In this document: in pieces, positions 49,388 through 58,188 of the stretch
Numbering within the stretch: the first letter of the stretch is position 1
How the letters are laid out: each line of letters begins with the position of its first letter
Assembly (NCBI GenBank): GCA_016791265.1
Contig: JAEUMY010000012.1
Span: forward strand, 31,572 to 95,571
Direction: 5' to 3'
DNA: 64,000 nt
Source of the DNA: Betaproteobacteria bacterium
GTDB lineage: Bacteria > Pseudomonadota > Gammaproteobacteria > Burkholderiales > Usitatibacteraceae
Made by a program: the position numbers and the translations under genes
Notes under the pieces: model-generated
Told to the model about the DNA's origin: nothing
Database searches by the model: none
What the model saw: the letters and a program-made list of their open reading frames with translations, nothing else

Positions 49388-50010
49388 TCGCAGGCGCTCT
49401 GACACTCGCGGCGCTGGCCGCTGCGATTTGGGCCTATCCACAATTGCCGGAAGTGATTCCCTCGCGCTGGAATCTGCGCGGTGAAGTGGATAAGCACGGG
49501 CCGCGCGAACTCATCTTCCTTGTCGGGCCCGGGGCCATGCTCTTGCAGATGGTGTTGTTCGCGCTCCTGCCCCGCATCGCGCCAAGGCGATTCGAGATCG
49601 CGCCGTTCATGGAAACCTGGCTCGACCTCATGGTGATCCTGGTCGGCATGACCGGCTACTTCTTCGCGATGATTCTGATCGGCGTGCTTCACGCGAGCTT
49701 CGCGCTGGAGCGCGCGCTGTTTGGTGGCGTGGCCTTGCTGATTGCGTTGGTGGGCAATCTGATGGGCAAGATTCGGCGCAACTTCTTCTTCGGCATTCGC
49801 ACACCCTGGACACTGGCGAGCGAGACGGTCTGGAATGCCACGCATCGCGTCGCCGCGCGCAGCATGGTCGCGGGCGGTGTCGTCGGGCTCATCATCGCCA
49901 TGCTGGACGCGAGTCTCTGGTTGGTGTCGCTCGCGCTCGTCAGCGCATTCGCGGTTCCCGTTGTCTATTCCTTTTTCCGCTATCGCGGTGAGAAAGCGCC
50001 GGAGCGCTGA
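49366..50010 (+). CDS. SdpI-family membrane protein with possible ATC start
   Basis: Family members begin with a membrane helix. Here that helix (APAYLIAGALTLAALAAAIW) is in frame, but between the upstream stop (TGA 49339) and TTG 49444 there is no ATG, GTG or TTG. An ATC at 49366 with AAGGGG 5 nt upstream is the best-placed start, giving 214 aa and a 22-bp overlap with arsR; TTG 49444 would delete the first helix. Later features: IPSRWNLRGEVDKHGPRE, a second helix, and NFFFGIRTPWTLASETVWNA, the conserved SdpI motif. Homologues give immunity against SdpC-type toxins; that role is not assumed here. Confidence 0.8.
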   Translation: MKAPAYLIAGALTLAALAAAIWAYPQLPEVIPSRWNLRGEVDKHGPRELIFLVGPGAMLLQMVLFALLPRIAPRRFEIAPFMETWLDLMVILVGMTGYFFAMILIGVLHASFALERALFGGVALLIALVGNLMGKIRRNFFFGIRTPWTLASETVWNATHRVAARSMVAGGVVGLIIAMLDASLWLVSLALVSAFAVPVVYSFFRYRGEKAPER

Positions 50011-50021
50011 CTGCACCGGCT

Positions 50022-50033
50022 GCGAATATTCGC
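50022..50033. repeat. 12-bp palindrome, intergenic
   Basis: An exact copy 12 bp after the stop of the SdpI-like gene. Confidence 0.9.
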
Positions 50034-50151
50034 AAGTGATGCGAGTGCGCCGATCTCGCCACATTGTCGCCACCATTTCGCCGCATGAAGGCCGCCGGGC
50101 CGCACGGTTCGCGGCACATGCTGCCTGCCAGTCACTTCCGGAGGGGATTGC

Positions 50152-51138
50152 ATGAGATATCAACCCATCAACCGCCTTGTGTGCGCAATGGTTTCGTTGC
50201 TGCTGTCTGCGTGCGCCAGCACTGGGCGTGATGCGACGCCGCCAACCGAGTCACGCATCACGCTGCTCGCCCACCGGGCACTCGGCCAGGACTACCACCG
50301 GGAGGCGCTTGGCCGCGACACCTGCACGGCGGCACGTTGGCGAGATACGGGACACACGTGGCTGGAGAACACCTTGCCTTCGATGCAGGCGGCCTTCGCG
50401 GCGGGCGCCGACATCGTCGAATTCGATGTGCATCCGACCACCGACGGCGCCTTCGCCGTGTTTCATGACTGGACGCTGGACTGCCGCACCGATGGCAGCG
50501 GCGTGACCCGACAACACTCGCTCACCCAACTCAAGCAACTGGATGTGGGCCACGGCTACACGGCGGATGGCGTGACGTTTCCATTCCGTGGCAAGGGCAT
50601 CGGCATGATGCCCAGCCTCGACGAGGTGCTGGCCGCGTTTCCGGACAAGCGCTTTCTCATCAACATCAAGAGCCGCGATCCGCGCGAGGGCGAGTTGCTC
50701 GCGAATCGATTGGCGCAGCTGCCTGCTGCGCGGCGCGCATCGCTGATGGCCTATGGCGCTGCCGAGCCCATCGACGCACTGAAGCAACGTCTGCCGGACC
50801 TGCTCACCCTGTCGCGAAGGTCCCTGCGCGATTGTCTGCTGGGCTATCTCGCGCTGGGTTGGCTGGGCCATGTGCCGGCCGCCTGCGAGCGGAGCCTAGT
50901 GCTGGTCCCGATCAACGCGGCGCCCTGGCTTGCCGGCTTCCCGGAACGATTTGTCGCACGCATGCGCGCAGCCGGCAGCGAAGTCTTCCTCGTGAACGAC
51001 TACGGCGGCGAAGGCTTCTCGCGCGGGATCGACACCCTGAAGGATCTGTCGCGCGTGCCGCCGGGCTATCGCGGCGGCATCTGGACGGACCGGGCCGATC
51101 TGCTGGGTTCGGCATTGCGCGCGCAGGGCCTGAAATGA
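50152..51138 (+). CDS. Glycerophosphodiester phosphodiesterase-family lipoprotein
   Basis: 328 aa with GGAGGGG before the ATG and a lipobox (MVSLLLSACAST). GDPD core: LLAHRALGQ, WLENTLPSMQAAFAAGADIV, then EFDVHPTTDGAFAVFHDWTL containing the Glu/Asp metal ligands and the second catalytic His. The C-terminal barrel continues to GGIWTDRADLL. It is expected to hydrolyse glycerophosphodiesters in the periplasm, supplying glycerol-3-phosphate. Confidence 0.9.
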   Translation: MRYQPINRLVCAMVSLLLSACASTGRDATPPTESRITLLAHRALGQDYHREALGRDTCTAARWRDTGHTWLENTLPSMQAAFAAGADIVEFDVHPTTDGAFAVFHDWTLDCRTDGSGVTRQHSLTQLKQLDVGHGYTADGVTFPFRGKGIGMMPSLDEVLAAFPDKRFLINIKSRDPREGELLANRLAQLPAARRASLMAYGAAEPIDALKQRLPDLLTLSRRSLRDCLLGYLALGWLGHVPAACERSLVLVPINAAPWLAGFPERFVARMRAAGSEVFLVNDYGGEGFSRGIDTLKDLSRVPPGYRGGIWTDRADLLGSALRAQGLK

Positions 51139-51140
51139 AA

Positions 51141-51163
51141 GCGCCCCCGGTTCACGGGGGCGC
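51141..51163. terminator. Hairpin terminator between convergent genes
   Basis: GCGCCCCCG/CGGGGGCGC stem with a 5-nt loop, starting 2 bp after the GDPD stop and 26 bp from the end of the TonB receptor on the other strand. Confidence 0.7.
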
Positions 51164-51189
51164 ATCGTTCTGCTGGCGACGGGCGGTGC

Positions 51190-53523
51190 CTACAGCTTCA
51201 TCTCGAACCGCAACGCGCCGGCCATGTAGCTCTTGCCGGTGCTGGTGATGGATTGCGTGCCGTCCGGCACGACGTACAGGTTGGTGGTCTCGCTGTTCTT
51301 CGGCGAAATGTTGGACAGCGTGAAGCGCAGCCGTGCGCCGCTGGTGATGTTCCACAGCACGTAGGCATCCGCCTGGCGCTTGGTGTTGTTGGTCTGGAAC
51401 TGGTCCCGCTCCACGCGCAGGTCGTAGCCCGGCGTGTAGGAGACGTTCGCGCCGACCGACAGCGGCGTGCCGCGAATCTTGTAGTCCGCGCCCAGATTGA
51501 GATTCATCTTGCCCTGATCGGCGATGCGGTTGTTCGGTCCCGGCACATCCTCGACCTTGCTCGCGTAGAAGCTGGCGTTGGCCTTGACGTTGACGGCCGG
51601 CAGTGCGGCGTCGATCTCGATCAGCGAGAACTTGGCGTCGAATTCCAGCCCCGTGGTTTTGGCGCCGCCAAGGTTTTGCGGGCGGGCCACGTAGCGCGGC
51701 GACGTGGCCCAGCTCACGGTCTCCAGTTCGGTGACGGTGCGGATGAGATTCTTGATCTCGCGGTGGAACAGGTTCACCGACACCACGCCGCCCTTGTCCA
51801 AATAGTTCTCGTAGGCGATGTCGATACCGTGCGCGGTCTCCGGCTTCAGGTTGGGGTTGCCCGCGCGGTCGGCGGACACGGTCGTGTTCGGGCCGGGTAC
51901 CGGGAACAGCGTGTTCAGCTGCGGCCGCGACACCAGGTCCTGCGTGGAGGGCGGACGATAGCTTTGCGTCAGCGACACGCGCACCTGGTCCCGCCCGATC
52001 TGGCCGTTGGCCTCGGAAAAGCGGTACACCATGTGGGCCAGCGGGCTCCACACGCTGCTCTTGTTTTTCACCGGATTGGCGGCGAGATCGCTGGTGGTCT
52101 CGATGCCTTCCCAGCGCAGGCCGGCTGAAGTCGACACCTTCGGGCTCGGGTCCCATTCGTCCTGGATGAAGAACGCCTGGCGCTTGGTCTTCACATCCAG
52201 GCCTTCGCCGAAGTCGGCCAGCTGGCGCACGCCGTTGAGCACGGTGATGGCGTTCTCGGTGCGCTTCGCCTGCTCCCACTCGAAGCCGGTGGCGAAGTTG
52301 TGCCCCTCGCCCCAGCGGCGGTTGATCTTGCCGGCGATGTTGAAGCTGCGGTCCTTCGCGTCGCCTTCGGAATATTGAGTGAGGGTGCGCGCGCCCGCGG
52401 TGTTGAACTGCTCGGTGAGGCTGTTGCGCTGCGAGCTGAACTGCCCGCCGCCGCCGCGCAGCTCATACGTGGTCGATTCGTCCAGGCGCTTGTTCAGCAT
52501 GGTCATGAAGCGCGCCACGTTGAACGCGAAATCGCTGTCGGTGCGCGAGGTGGCGTACTGCGCAGGCGTGGAGCCGATGGTCTGGTTCAGCCTGCCTTCG
52601 CTGAAGTTGTTGGATTTGTTGTTGACGTAGAACGGCTGGAAGCTGAACTGCTCGCCAGGGCCGAGCCGCCATTGGAAGCGCGAGGTCAGGAAGAGACCCT
52701 TGCGATCCTCGTCCTGGCGGCTCGTCGCGTTCTGGTCCAGCGTCACGTTGCCGGCGAGGTTGCGATAGATCGTGCGCGACTCGTTGTCGGTGAGCTGATC
52801 CTGCAGGCGCGACGAAATGCTGACGTTGTAGGTGCCGGTCTCGCCGATCTTGTCGTTGCGCGACACGGAGATTTCCGGCGAGAGCTTGCCGCGCTCGTTC
52901 AACACGCCGCCGCGGATGTCGTTGGCGCGCTGGCGTAGCGCCTCGCGCAGGATGACGTTGATCGTGCCGGCGATGGCCCGGGCGCCGGTCTCGGCGGTGG
53001 GCGCGCGCAGGATTTCGATGCGCTCCACCATGTCAGGCGTGATCTGCTCGATGGAAAAGCCCGGCGGAATGCGCTCGCCATTGATGAGAATCTGGGTGAA
53101 GCCGCCACCCATGCCGCGCATGCGCGGCGGGCCGGGTCGGCCGGGCCGGCCACCGGTGGTCACACCGGGCAGGCGGCGCATCACGTCGCCGAGATTGCTG
53201 TCGCCGTATTGCTCGATGTCGTCACGGGTGATGATGATTTTCGATGCGCTCGCGTCGCGGCGCTCGCTGTTGACGCTGCGCGTGCCGGTGACCTCGATCT
53301 GCTCCGGTTTGCCCGGCCCCGGTTTGGCCGCCGGCGCAGCGGTGGGTGCTGCGCGCGCGGCGGGCGGCGGTGTGGTCGCGGGCGGAGCGGACTTGGGGGC
53401 TTCCTTGGGTGCGTCCTTCGGTGGCTGCGCAGACGGCGCTTGAGCGGACGCCAGTTGGGCGGAGCAGGCGAGTGCGACGGCCAGCGGCAAAGCGCGGCGA
53501 TGGAACAGCGTGCGTGCGGTCAT
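51190..53523 (-). CDS. TonB-dependent receptor, FepA/BtuB-like plug
   Basis: 777 aa from MTARTLFHRRALPLAVALAC, a signal peptide ending LASAQA. A Pro/Ala/Lys-rich linker leads to EQIEVTGTRSV, a TonB-box-like region. The plug has DSNLGDVMRRLPGV, an unusual Gly/Arg/Pro run (GGRPGRPGPPRMRGMGGG), ILINGERIPPGF, and VERIEILRAPTAETGARAIA. The barrel fills the rest and ends ...RFEMKL. Substrate unknown. Confidence 0.92.
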   Translation of the reverse strand: MTARTLFHRRALPLAVALACSAQLASAQAPSAQPPKDAPKEAPKSAPPATTPPPAARAAPTAAPAAKPGPGKPEQIEVTGTRSVNSERRDASASKIIITRDDIEQYGDSNLGDVMRRLPGVTTGGRPGRPGPPRMRGMGGGFTQILINGERIPPGFSIEQITPDMVERIEILRAPTAETGARAIAGTINVILREALRQRANDIRGGVLNERGKLSPEISVSRNDKIGETGTYNVSISSRLQDQLTDNESRTIYRNLAGNVTLDQNATSRQDEDRKGLFLTSRFQWRLGPGEQFSFQPFYVNNKSNNFSEGRLNQTIGSTPAQYATSRTDSDFAFNVARFMTMLNKRLDESTTYELRGGGGQFSSQRNSLTEQFNTAGARTLTQYSEGDAKDRSFNIAGKINRRWGEGHNFATGFEWEQAKRTENAITVLNGVRQLADFGEGLDVKTKRQAFFIQDEWDPSPKVSTSAGLRWEGIETTSDLAANPVKNKSSVWSPLAHMVYRFSEANGQIGRDQVRVSLTQSYRPPSTQDLVSRPQLNTLFPVPGPNTTVSADRAGNPNLKPETAHGIDIAYENYLDKGGVVSVNLFHREIKNLIRTVTELETVSWATSPRYVARPQNLGGAKTTGLEFDAKFSLIEIDAALPAVNVKANASFYASKVEDVPGPNNRIADQGKMNLNLGADYKIRGTPLSVGANVSYTPGYDLRVERDQFQTNNTKRQADAYVLWNITSGARLRFTLSNISPKNSETTNLYVVPDGTQSITSTGKSYMAGALRFEMKL

Positions 53524-53860
53524 GATGTTTTTTGATTTGATTGCGCCGTCGGAGACCCGGCGGCGGATTTGAATCGGAATGTGGCGAAATCCTGCGGAGA
53601 TGCAGCACATTGACCTCGCCAGCCACATAAGTTCCCGAGTCTACCGAGTTGTCGGGCGCGCCCATGTGACAGAGTGTTGCTGACCGGCCGTGCGCACGCG
53701 GTCGAAACGGAGTTGCCGCCTGCCCCTTTTCCTCTCTGGCGAACACGTGTTTCGCGGCGATTGAGGCCGATTCCGACACAGCGCTTGTGAGGTCGAGTCA
53801 CAGACTGGCGCCGCCACCGGCGCGGCGATAACATCCGCTCATGCCATCCGGAGCGCCGCC
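53524..53860. other. Intergenic region upstream of the TonB receptor
   Basis: About 340 bp between divergent genes. It should hold the receptor promoter. I see no gene, no palindrome copy and no clear regulatory motif. Confidence 0.45.
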
Positions 53861-54229
53861 ATGCCCGCCCACGCCGACTTGCAGCCCGTCTTCAACGAAC
53901 TCCGCGCCCTGTTGAAGCCCTTGTCCAAAGGCATGGTTGTGGTCCATGACACCGATGGCCACTATTGCCTCGATACCACCAAGTCCGCGCCCAACGGCAA
54001 GCCCATGTTCTTCGCCAGCGCCAGGATCATGAAGGACACAGTGTCCGTGTATCTCATGCCCGTGTACACCGCGCCCGCGCTGCTGGCCGACATCTCGCCC
54101 GAGTTGAAAAAGCGCATGCAAGGCAAGTCCTGCTTCAACTTCAAGACCGTCGATGCGGCGCTTTTCAAGGAGTTCGGCGCGTTGGCAAAGAAGGGGCTGG
54201 CGCAGTTCAGGAAGGATGGGTGGGCGTAG
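53861..54229 (+). CDS. Conserved hypothetical protein, 122 aa
   Basis: GGAG precedes the ATG for MPAHADLQPVFNELRALLK. It is a compact, soluble alpha/beta protein with GMVVVHDTDGHYCLDTT, FFASARIMKDTVSVYLMPVY, and KRMQGKSCFNFKTVD. The look is of a small conserved domain, but I cannot name the family. Confidence 0.65.
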   Translation: MPAHADLQPVFNELRALLKPLSKGMVVVHDTDGHYCLDTTKSAPNGKPMFFASARIMKDTVSVYLMPVYTAPALLADISPELKKRMQGKSCFNFKTVDAALFKEFGALAKKGLAQFRKDGWA

Positions 54230-54235
54230 TTCTTT

Positions 54236-54247
54236 GCGAATATTCGC
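54236..54247. repeat. 12-bp palindrome, intergenic
   Basis: An exact copy 7 bp after the stop of the 122-aa protein. Confidence 0.9.
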
Positions 54248-54333
54248 ACTCAAAGGGCGGTGCGATTTTCGATCCCGCCACCAATGTTGTTTGAACGCCG
54301 TGATCGTTCGCGAGCAGGGCGCAGTGCGTGGTT

Positions 54334-54345
54334 GCGAATATTCGC
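54334..54345. repeat. 12-bp palindrome, intergenic
   Basis: A second exact copy 98 bp from the previous one in the same convergent gap. Confidence 0.9.
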
Positions 54346-54472
54346 AATGGCACGAAGCGCCCGTCACATCGGCAAAAGCCGGTAGCAGCACTGCAGAGAG
54401 TTGGGCCTGTCGGGCGACTGGAACGGATGGAATCCGGCCGGTGCCGGAGTGGCGGGCGTGCGCTCGCCCGCT

Positions 54473-55048
54473 CTATCCGCCCGATGCTGCGCGCGATTCA
54501 CCCGACGCCGGGCGCTGCGCCAGCACATCCTGCATCGCTTTCACCAGATTGGTGAAGAGCGGCGAGCCGGGCTGGCCGACATCTTTCTGATCCGGCGAAA
54601 TGCTGACCCACACCACGGGCACGCCGGGCGCGGGGCGGAGTGTTTTGCCAAGCTGGGTGGCGTCGGGATGGTTCAAGTTGATGACGACGACATCGGGCTT
54701 GGCGCCGAGCGCCATGCTGACCGGGTCGGTGGGCACGAAGCGTTCATTGACCGACTGCGAGGCGCGGAGCAGCGTGTCTTCCATCGCCTGATACGCGGCG
54801 CGGTCAAAGCCTTCGAAATGAACGCGGTAGATGCCTTGCATGGGCGGGTGCGTGCGCGCCGGCGAACCGGGGGCGGGAACGGAGTTGTCAACGTCGCGCA
54901 TTGTAGGTGCGGGCTGGGCGCCAGAACCGCTTTCGGCGCCGGGTTCACAAATGTTTGCGTTCGCGTTGTCACCCGGATTGGGCGTGGGCGCGCCGCGAAG
55001 CACGGCCTCGATGCGCGCGCGCAGCGTCTTTCGCGATTCGGACATCAA
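54473..55048 (-). CDS. Small partner protein of the PAS-GGDEF-EAL gene
   Basis: 191 aa, its ATG overlapping the stop of the upstream GGDEF-EAL gene (ATGA). The first ~70 residues are a Pro/Ala-rich linker; residues ~72-185 contain strand-helix alternation (IYRVHFEGFDRAAYQAMEDT, KPDVVVINLNHPDATQLGKT, GVPVVWVSISPDQKDVG, LFTNLVKAMQDVLAQ) like the second half of a receiver domain, without its phospho-acceptor setting. No firm family. Confidence 0.65.
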   Translation of the reverse strand: MMSESRKTLRARIEAVLRGAPTPNPGDNANANICEPGAESGSGAQPAPTMRDVDNSVPAPGSPARTHPPMQGIYRVHFEGFDRAAYQAMEDTLLRASQSVNERFVPTDPVSMALGAKPDVVVINLNHPDATQLGKTLRPAPGVPVVWVSISPDQKDVGQPGSPLFTNLVKAMQDVLAQRPASGESRAASGG

Positions 55049-57516
55049 GCGGATCGCTCCCGGCTCAGCATGTCACCGGCGCCGCCGGCGGGCACCGCGC
55101 GCAGGCGCGGCTGATCGACCAGCGCCTTCAGGTTCCAGCGCGATTCGCGCGCGAATTGGGCCGCGTCTTCCGCCGGCATTGCGTGGCTGAAGTACCAGCC
55201 CTGGGCGAAGTCGCAGCCGAGCGTCACGAGCAACGCGAGCTGCTCCTTGTCCTCCACGCCTTCGGCGATCACGGTGAGCCCGAGGTTGTGCGCCATGACG
55301 ATGATGGCGCGGATGATGGCGGCGCTGTTGGGGTCGTTGGCGCAATCGTCGACGAAGGTCTTGTCGATTTTCAGGCTGTCGGCCGGCAGGCGCTTCATCT
55401 GGGAGAGGGACGAGTGGCCGATGCCGAAGTCGTCGATGGCCACGGCGGTGCCATGCCGCTTCAGCGCTTGCAAGAGTCGGTTGGCGCGCGCGTGGTCCTT
55501 GATCATGGAGGTCTCGGTCACTTCGAGTTCCAGCGCGCTCGCGGGGATGCGCGCGGCGGCGAGCGCCTCCTCGACATCGCGGAGCAGGCTGTCGTTCAAA
55601 AACTGCCGCGCGGACAGGTTGACCGAGATGCGCAAGGCGCCCAGCCCCGGTTCCTCGCGCCAACTGGCGAGGTCGAGGCAGGCGCGCCCCAGCGCCCAGT
55701 GGCCGATGGGCACGATGACGCCCGTCTCCTCGGCGAATGGCATGAACTTGCCGGGCAGGGTGAGGCCGAGCTCAGGGTCCTGCCAGCGGAGCAGCGCCTC
55801 GAACGCGGCGACACGGCCGCTTTCCAGATTGACCACCGGTTGGTAATGCAGCACCAGCTCGTTGTTGGTGAGCGCATTGCGCAGCCGCGACTCGAAGTCG
55901 AGCCGCTGCACCGACAACGTGTCCAACGCCGCCGCGTAGAACTGGTAATTGTTGCGGCCCTGCTCCTTGGCCTGATACATGGCGATGTCGGCGTTTTTCA
56001 CCAGCGTCGCGGCGTCCGGGCCATTGGTGGGCCAGGTGCTGATGCCGATGCTCGCGGTGAGGCTCAAGTGGTGGCCATCCAGCGGATAGGGCCGCGCCAG
56101 CGCGAGCAGCAGGTTCTCCGCCACCATCGCAACGTCGGCCGGGCTGTCGTGGTCATCGACCAGCACGACGAACTCGTCGCCGCCCAATCGTGCCACGAGA
56201 TCGCTGTCCCGCACCGACTCCACCAGCCGTGTGGCCACCGCGCGCAGGAGATCGTCACCCACGGTGTGGCCGAGCGTGTCGTTGATGTCCTTGAACCGAT
56301 CCATGTCGATGAACAGCAGCGACACGTGCGTGCCATGGCGGCGCGCCTTGCCCAGCGCGCGCTGCAAAGACTCCATGAACATGGTCCGGTTGGGCAGGTC
56401 GGTCAGCTCGTCGTGAAAGGCGCGAAACCGCATGTCGTCTTGCAGGCGCTTCCGCTCGTCGATGTCGTTGAACGCGACAAAGGTGCAGTCCTCGCCCGCC
56501 CACGAAACTTTCTGCGCCGAGACCAGCGACCAGAACGGGTTGCCCTTGGCATCGCGAAGCCGCACCTCGTAATCCTTCAGCACGCCGTCGCGGTCGAGAA
56601 TCTCCAGCATATGGTCGCGCTGTTGCTGATCCTCGTAGTGGCGCGGAATGGGGAAGAGCGCCGGCAATATCTCCGGCAGGTTCAACACCTGGCGCGCGCG
56701 GTCGTTGGCGTAGAGAATGCGCTGCTGGCGCGGCTGCGTGATCATGAGCGGCAGCGGTGCCGATTGCAGCAGCGTGCGGAGCCGCGACTCGCTCATCGAC
56801 AACGCCTGCTCGCGCGCCTCGTGGCGCTTCACGATGCGGAGCGATATCCAGATCGAAAGCGCCAGGAGCACCCCCGCCACCGCGAACATGCCGACGAGCA
56901 GCGCCTGCTGCGTCTCGCGCTGCGCCTCGCCGAGCGTGGCGGAGAACTCCCGCTCCTGCCGGGTCATCACTCCGTTCAGGCGGTTGATTTCGCGCAGCGC
57001 CGCGTTCACGTCCGCCCCGGAAAGCTCGCCGCGAACAACACCCGCGCGCACTTTGCGCGCCACGGCGGCCAGCTCGTCGGCATGCGCGTCCGCCTGCGTC
57101 CAGATATCGATGGCGTGGCTGATCCGCGCGTTGTTCCGAAAGGTGCGGAAAAGCCAGATCATCCGGTCGACATCGGCGGGATGATTGCCGCCCTGAATGA
57201 ATCCCTGACGCGCGATGAAGAGGTCCGGCTGCGCCTTTTCCAGCTCCGTCCGCGCGCGGCGGTCGCCCTCGATCACGGCGAGGGCCGATTCATAGCCCGA
57301 CCAGTCCGCTGTCTCGCGGTAGCGCGCGTAGCGGGCGAGGTGGTACACGGCGTCCTTTTGCGCCTTCGACCACATGCTTTCGCCCGCCACGTACGCCCGA
57401 CCTGCCGAGAGCAGCGCGGTCGCCTGCCAGAAAACGGCAAGCAGCCCCAGCACCAGTGCGGTGAAGAGCCAGACAATCACAATCAACCGCCGCCGCGAAA
57501 GGCGTCGCAAAGGCAT
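55045..57516 (-). CDS. Membrane PAS-GGDEF-EAL c-di-GMP protein
   Basis: 823 aa. TM1 (~11-30) and TM2 (~205-225) enclose a helical periplasmic domain. A PAS domain follows (LLQSAPLPLMITQPRQQRIL, KVSWAGEDCTFVAFNDIDER), then GGDEF with an intact GGDEF and RDSD inhibitory site, and EAL with FEALLRW, NLSARQ, LEVTET, IDDFGIGHSSLSQM and AEGVED. Both catalytic sites look complete. It signals an external or redox/ligand cue into c-di-GMP turnover. It is upstream of and coupled to the 191-aa partner. Confidence 0.93.
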   Translation of the reverse strand: MPLRRLSRRRLIVIVWLFTALVLGLLAVFWQATALLSAGRAYVAGESMWSKAQKDAVYHLARYARYRETADWSGYESALAVIEGDRRARTELEKAQPDLFIARQGFIQGGNHPADVDRMIWLFRTFRNNARISHAIDIWTQADAHADELAAVARKVRAGVVRGELSGADVNAALREINRLNGVMTRQEREFSATLGEAQRETQQALLVGMFAVAGVLLALSIWISLRIVKRHEAREQALSMSESRLRTLLQSAPLPLMITQPRQQRILYANDRARQVLNLPEILPALFPIPRHYEDQQQRDHMLEILDRDGVLKDYEVRLRDAKGNPFWSLVSAQKVSWAGEDCTFVAFNDIDERKRLQDDMRFRAFHDELTDLPNRTMFMESLQRALGKARRHGTHVSLLFIDMDRFKDINDTLGHTVGDDLLRAVATRLVESVRDSDLVARLGGDEFVVLVDDHDSPADVAMVAENLLLALARPYPLDGHHLSLTASIGISTWPTNGPDAATLVKNADIAMYQAKEQGRNNYQFYAAALDTLSVQRLDFESRLRNALTNNELVLHYQPVVNLESGRVAAFEALLRWQDPELGLTLPGKFMPFAEETGVIVPIGHWALGRACLDLASWREEPGLGALRISVNLSARQFLNDSLLRDVEEALAAARIPASALELEVTETSMIKDHARANRLLQALKRHGTAVAIDDFGIGHSSLSQMKRLPADSLKIDKTFVDDCANDPNSAAIIRAIIVMAHNLGLTVIAEGVEDKEQLALLVTLGCDFAQGWYFSHAMPAEDAAQFARESRWNLKALVDQPRLRAVPAGGAGDMLSRERSA

Positions 57517-57788
57517 CGCGTGACCTCTCCGTTAGGGTTCGCAGAGCCTTCCATTTCCGCCCGCCTGGTCGATGCTTCGTCGATGGCGGTTATCTTGTTC
57601 ATTCGTCGCGCGCAGCGGATGCGCCCTGCGACGGCATTCTTTCAGCCGATTCTATGCCGCGCGCGCGGCCACGGGCAGCAGGGAAACCCTGAAAGTGGCA
57701 GAGCGAGATGCCGAGGGTGAGGGCGGCTGCATCGCGGCGTCACGACGTGTCGAGCGGTGGTGGCTGTCCGATGGGCTTTCGAACCCTT

Positions 57789-57843
57789 CACCCCCACCCC
57801 GGCTCTCCCCCCCTCTGAGGGGGGGAGGGCGGGGGTGGGGGTG
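57789..57843. repeat. Hairpin repeat, composite unit 1
   Basis: CACCCCCACCCCGGCTCTCC arm and its near-complement around CTGAG. A one-mismatch palindrome follows at 57876-57887. Confidence 0.85.
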
Positions 57844-57875
57844 AAGAGAATGCCCCGCAAAAGCCAATCCCCTCT

Positions 57876-57887
57876 GCGAATACTCGC
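57876..57887. repeat. Imperfect palindrome GCGAATACTCGC
   Basis: One mismatch from the consensus; belongs to composite unit 1. Confidence 0.75.
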
Positions 57888-57906
57888 AACTCCATCCAAG
57901 CCGTAC

Positions 57907-57947
57907 TCTCCCTCCCCCTCGAGGGGGGAGGGCCGGGGTGGGGGTGA
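57907..57947. repeat. Hairpin repeat, composite unit 2
   Basis: CTCCCTCCCCCTCGAGGGGG core with a GGCCGGGGTGGGGGTG arm. Confidence 0.85.
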
Positions 57948-57979
57948 GGAGAATGCGCCGCAAAGGCCAAACCACCTCC

Positions 57980-57991
57980 ACGAATATTCGC
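57980..57991. repeat. Imperfect palindrome ACGAATATTCGC
   Basis: One mismatch from the consensus; belongs to composite unit 2. Confidence 0.75.
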
Positions 57992-58188
57992 AACCCACCA
58001 AAAAACCCTTCAAACCCCCCAAAACCCTATCAAGGTTGATGGGGATTTTTCCCTGAGCTTCAGGCACCATCCCCTGATGCTCCTATTCTGATTTCCACCG
58101 CATTCCGTCATGAAAAACAGCGAAAGGCGCCCGGCGTAGAATGGATTTATCGCTCTTCACCCCCTCATTCATTCCCCGGAGCACCGCC

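Larger units (their letters stand above)
57517..58188. other. Long intergenic region with composite repeats
   Basis: 672 bp. It contains two copies of a composite unit, each made of the hairpin repeat followed ~33-40 bp later by an imperfect palindrome copy, with similar sequence between (AATGCCCCGCAAAAGCCAA versus AATGCGCCGCAAAGGCCAA). No gene is apparent. Confidence 0.7.

Noticed and set aside
49366..50010. SdpI-like gene as proof of an Sdp cannibalism toxin system
   Set aside because: No sdpA/B/C-like toxin genes nearby; the ArsR-SdpI pair alone is widespread with other roles.
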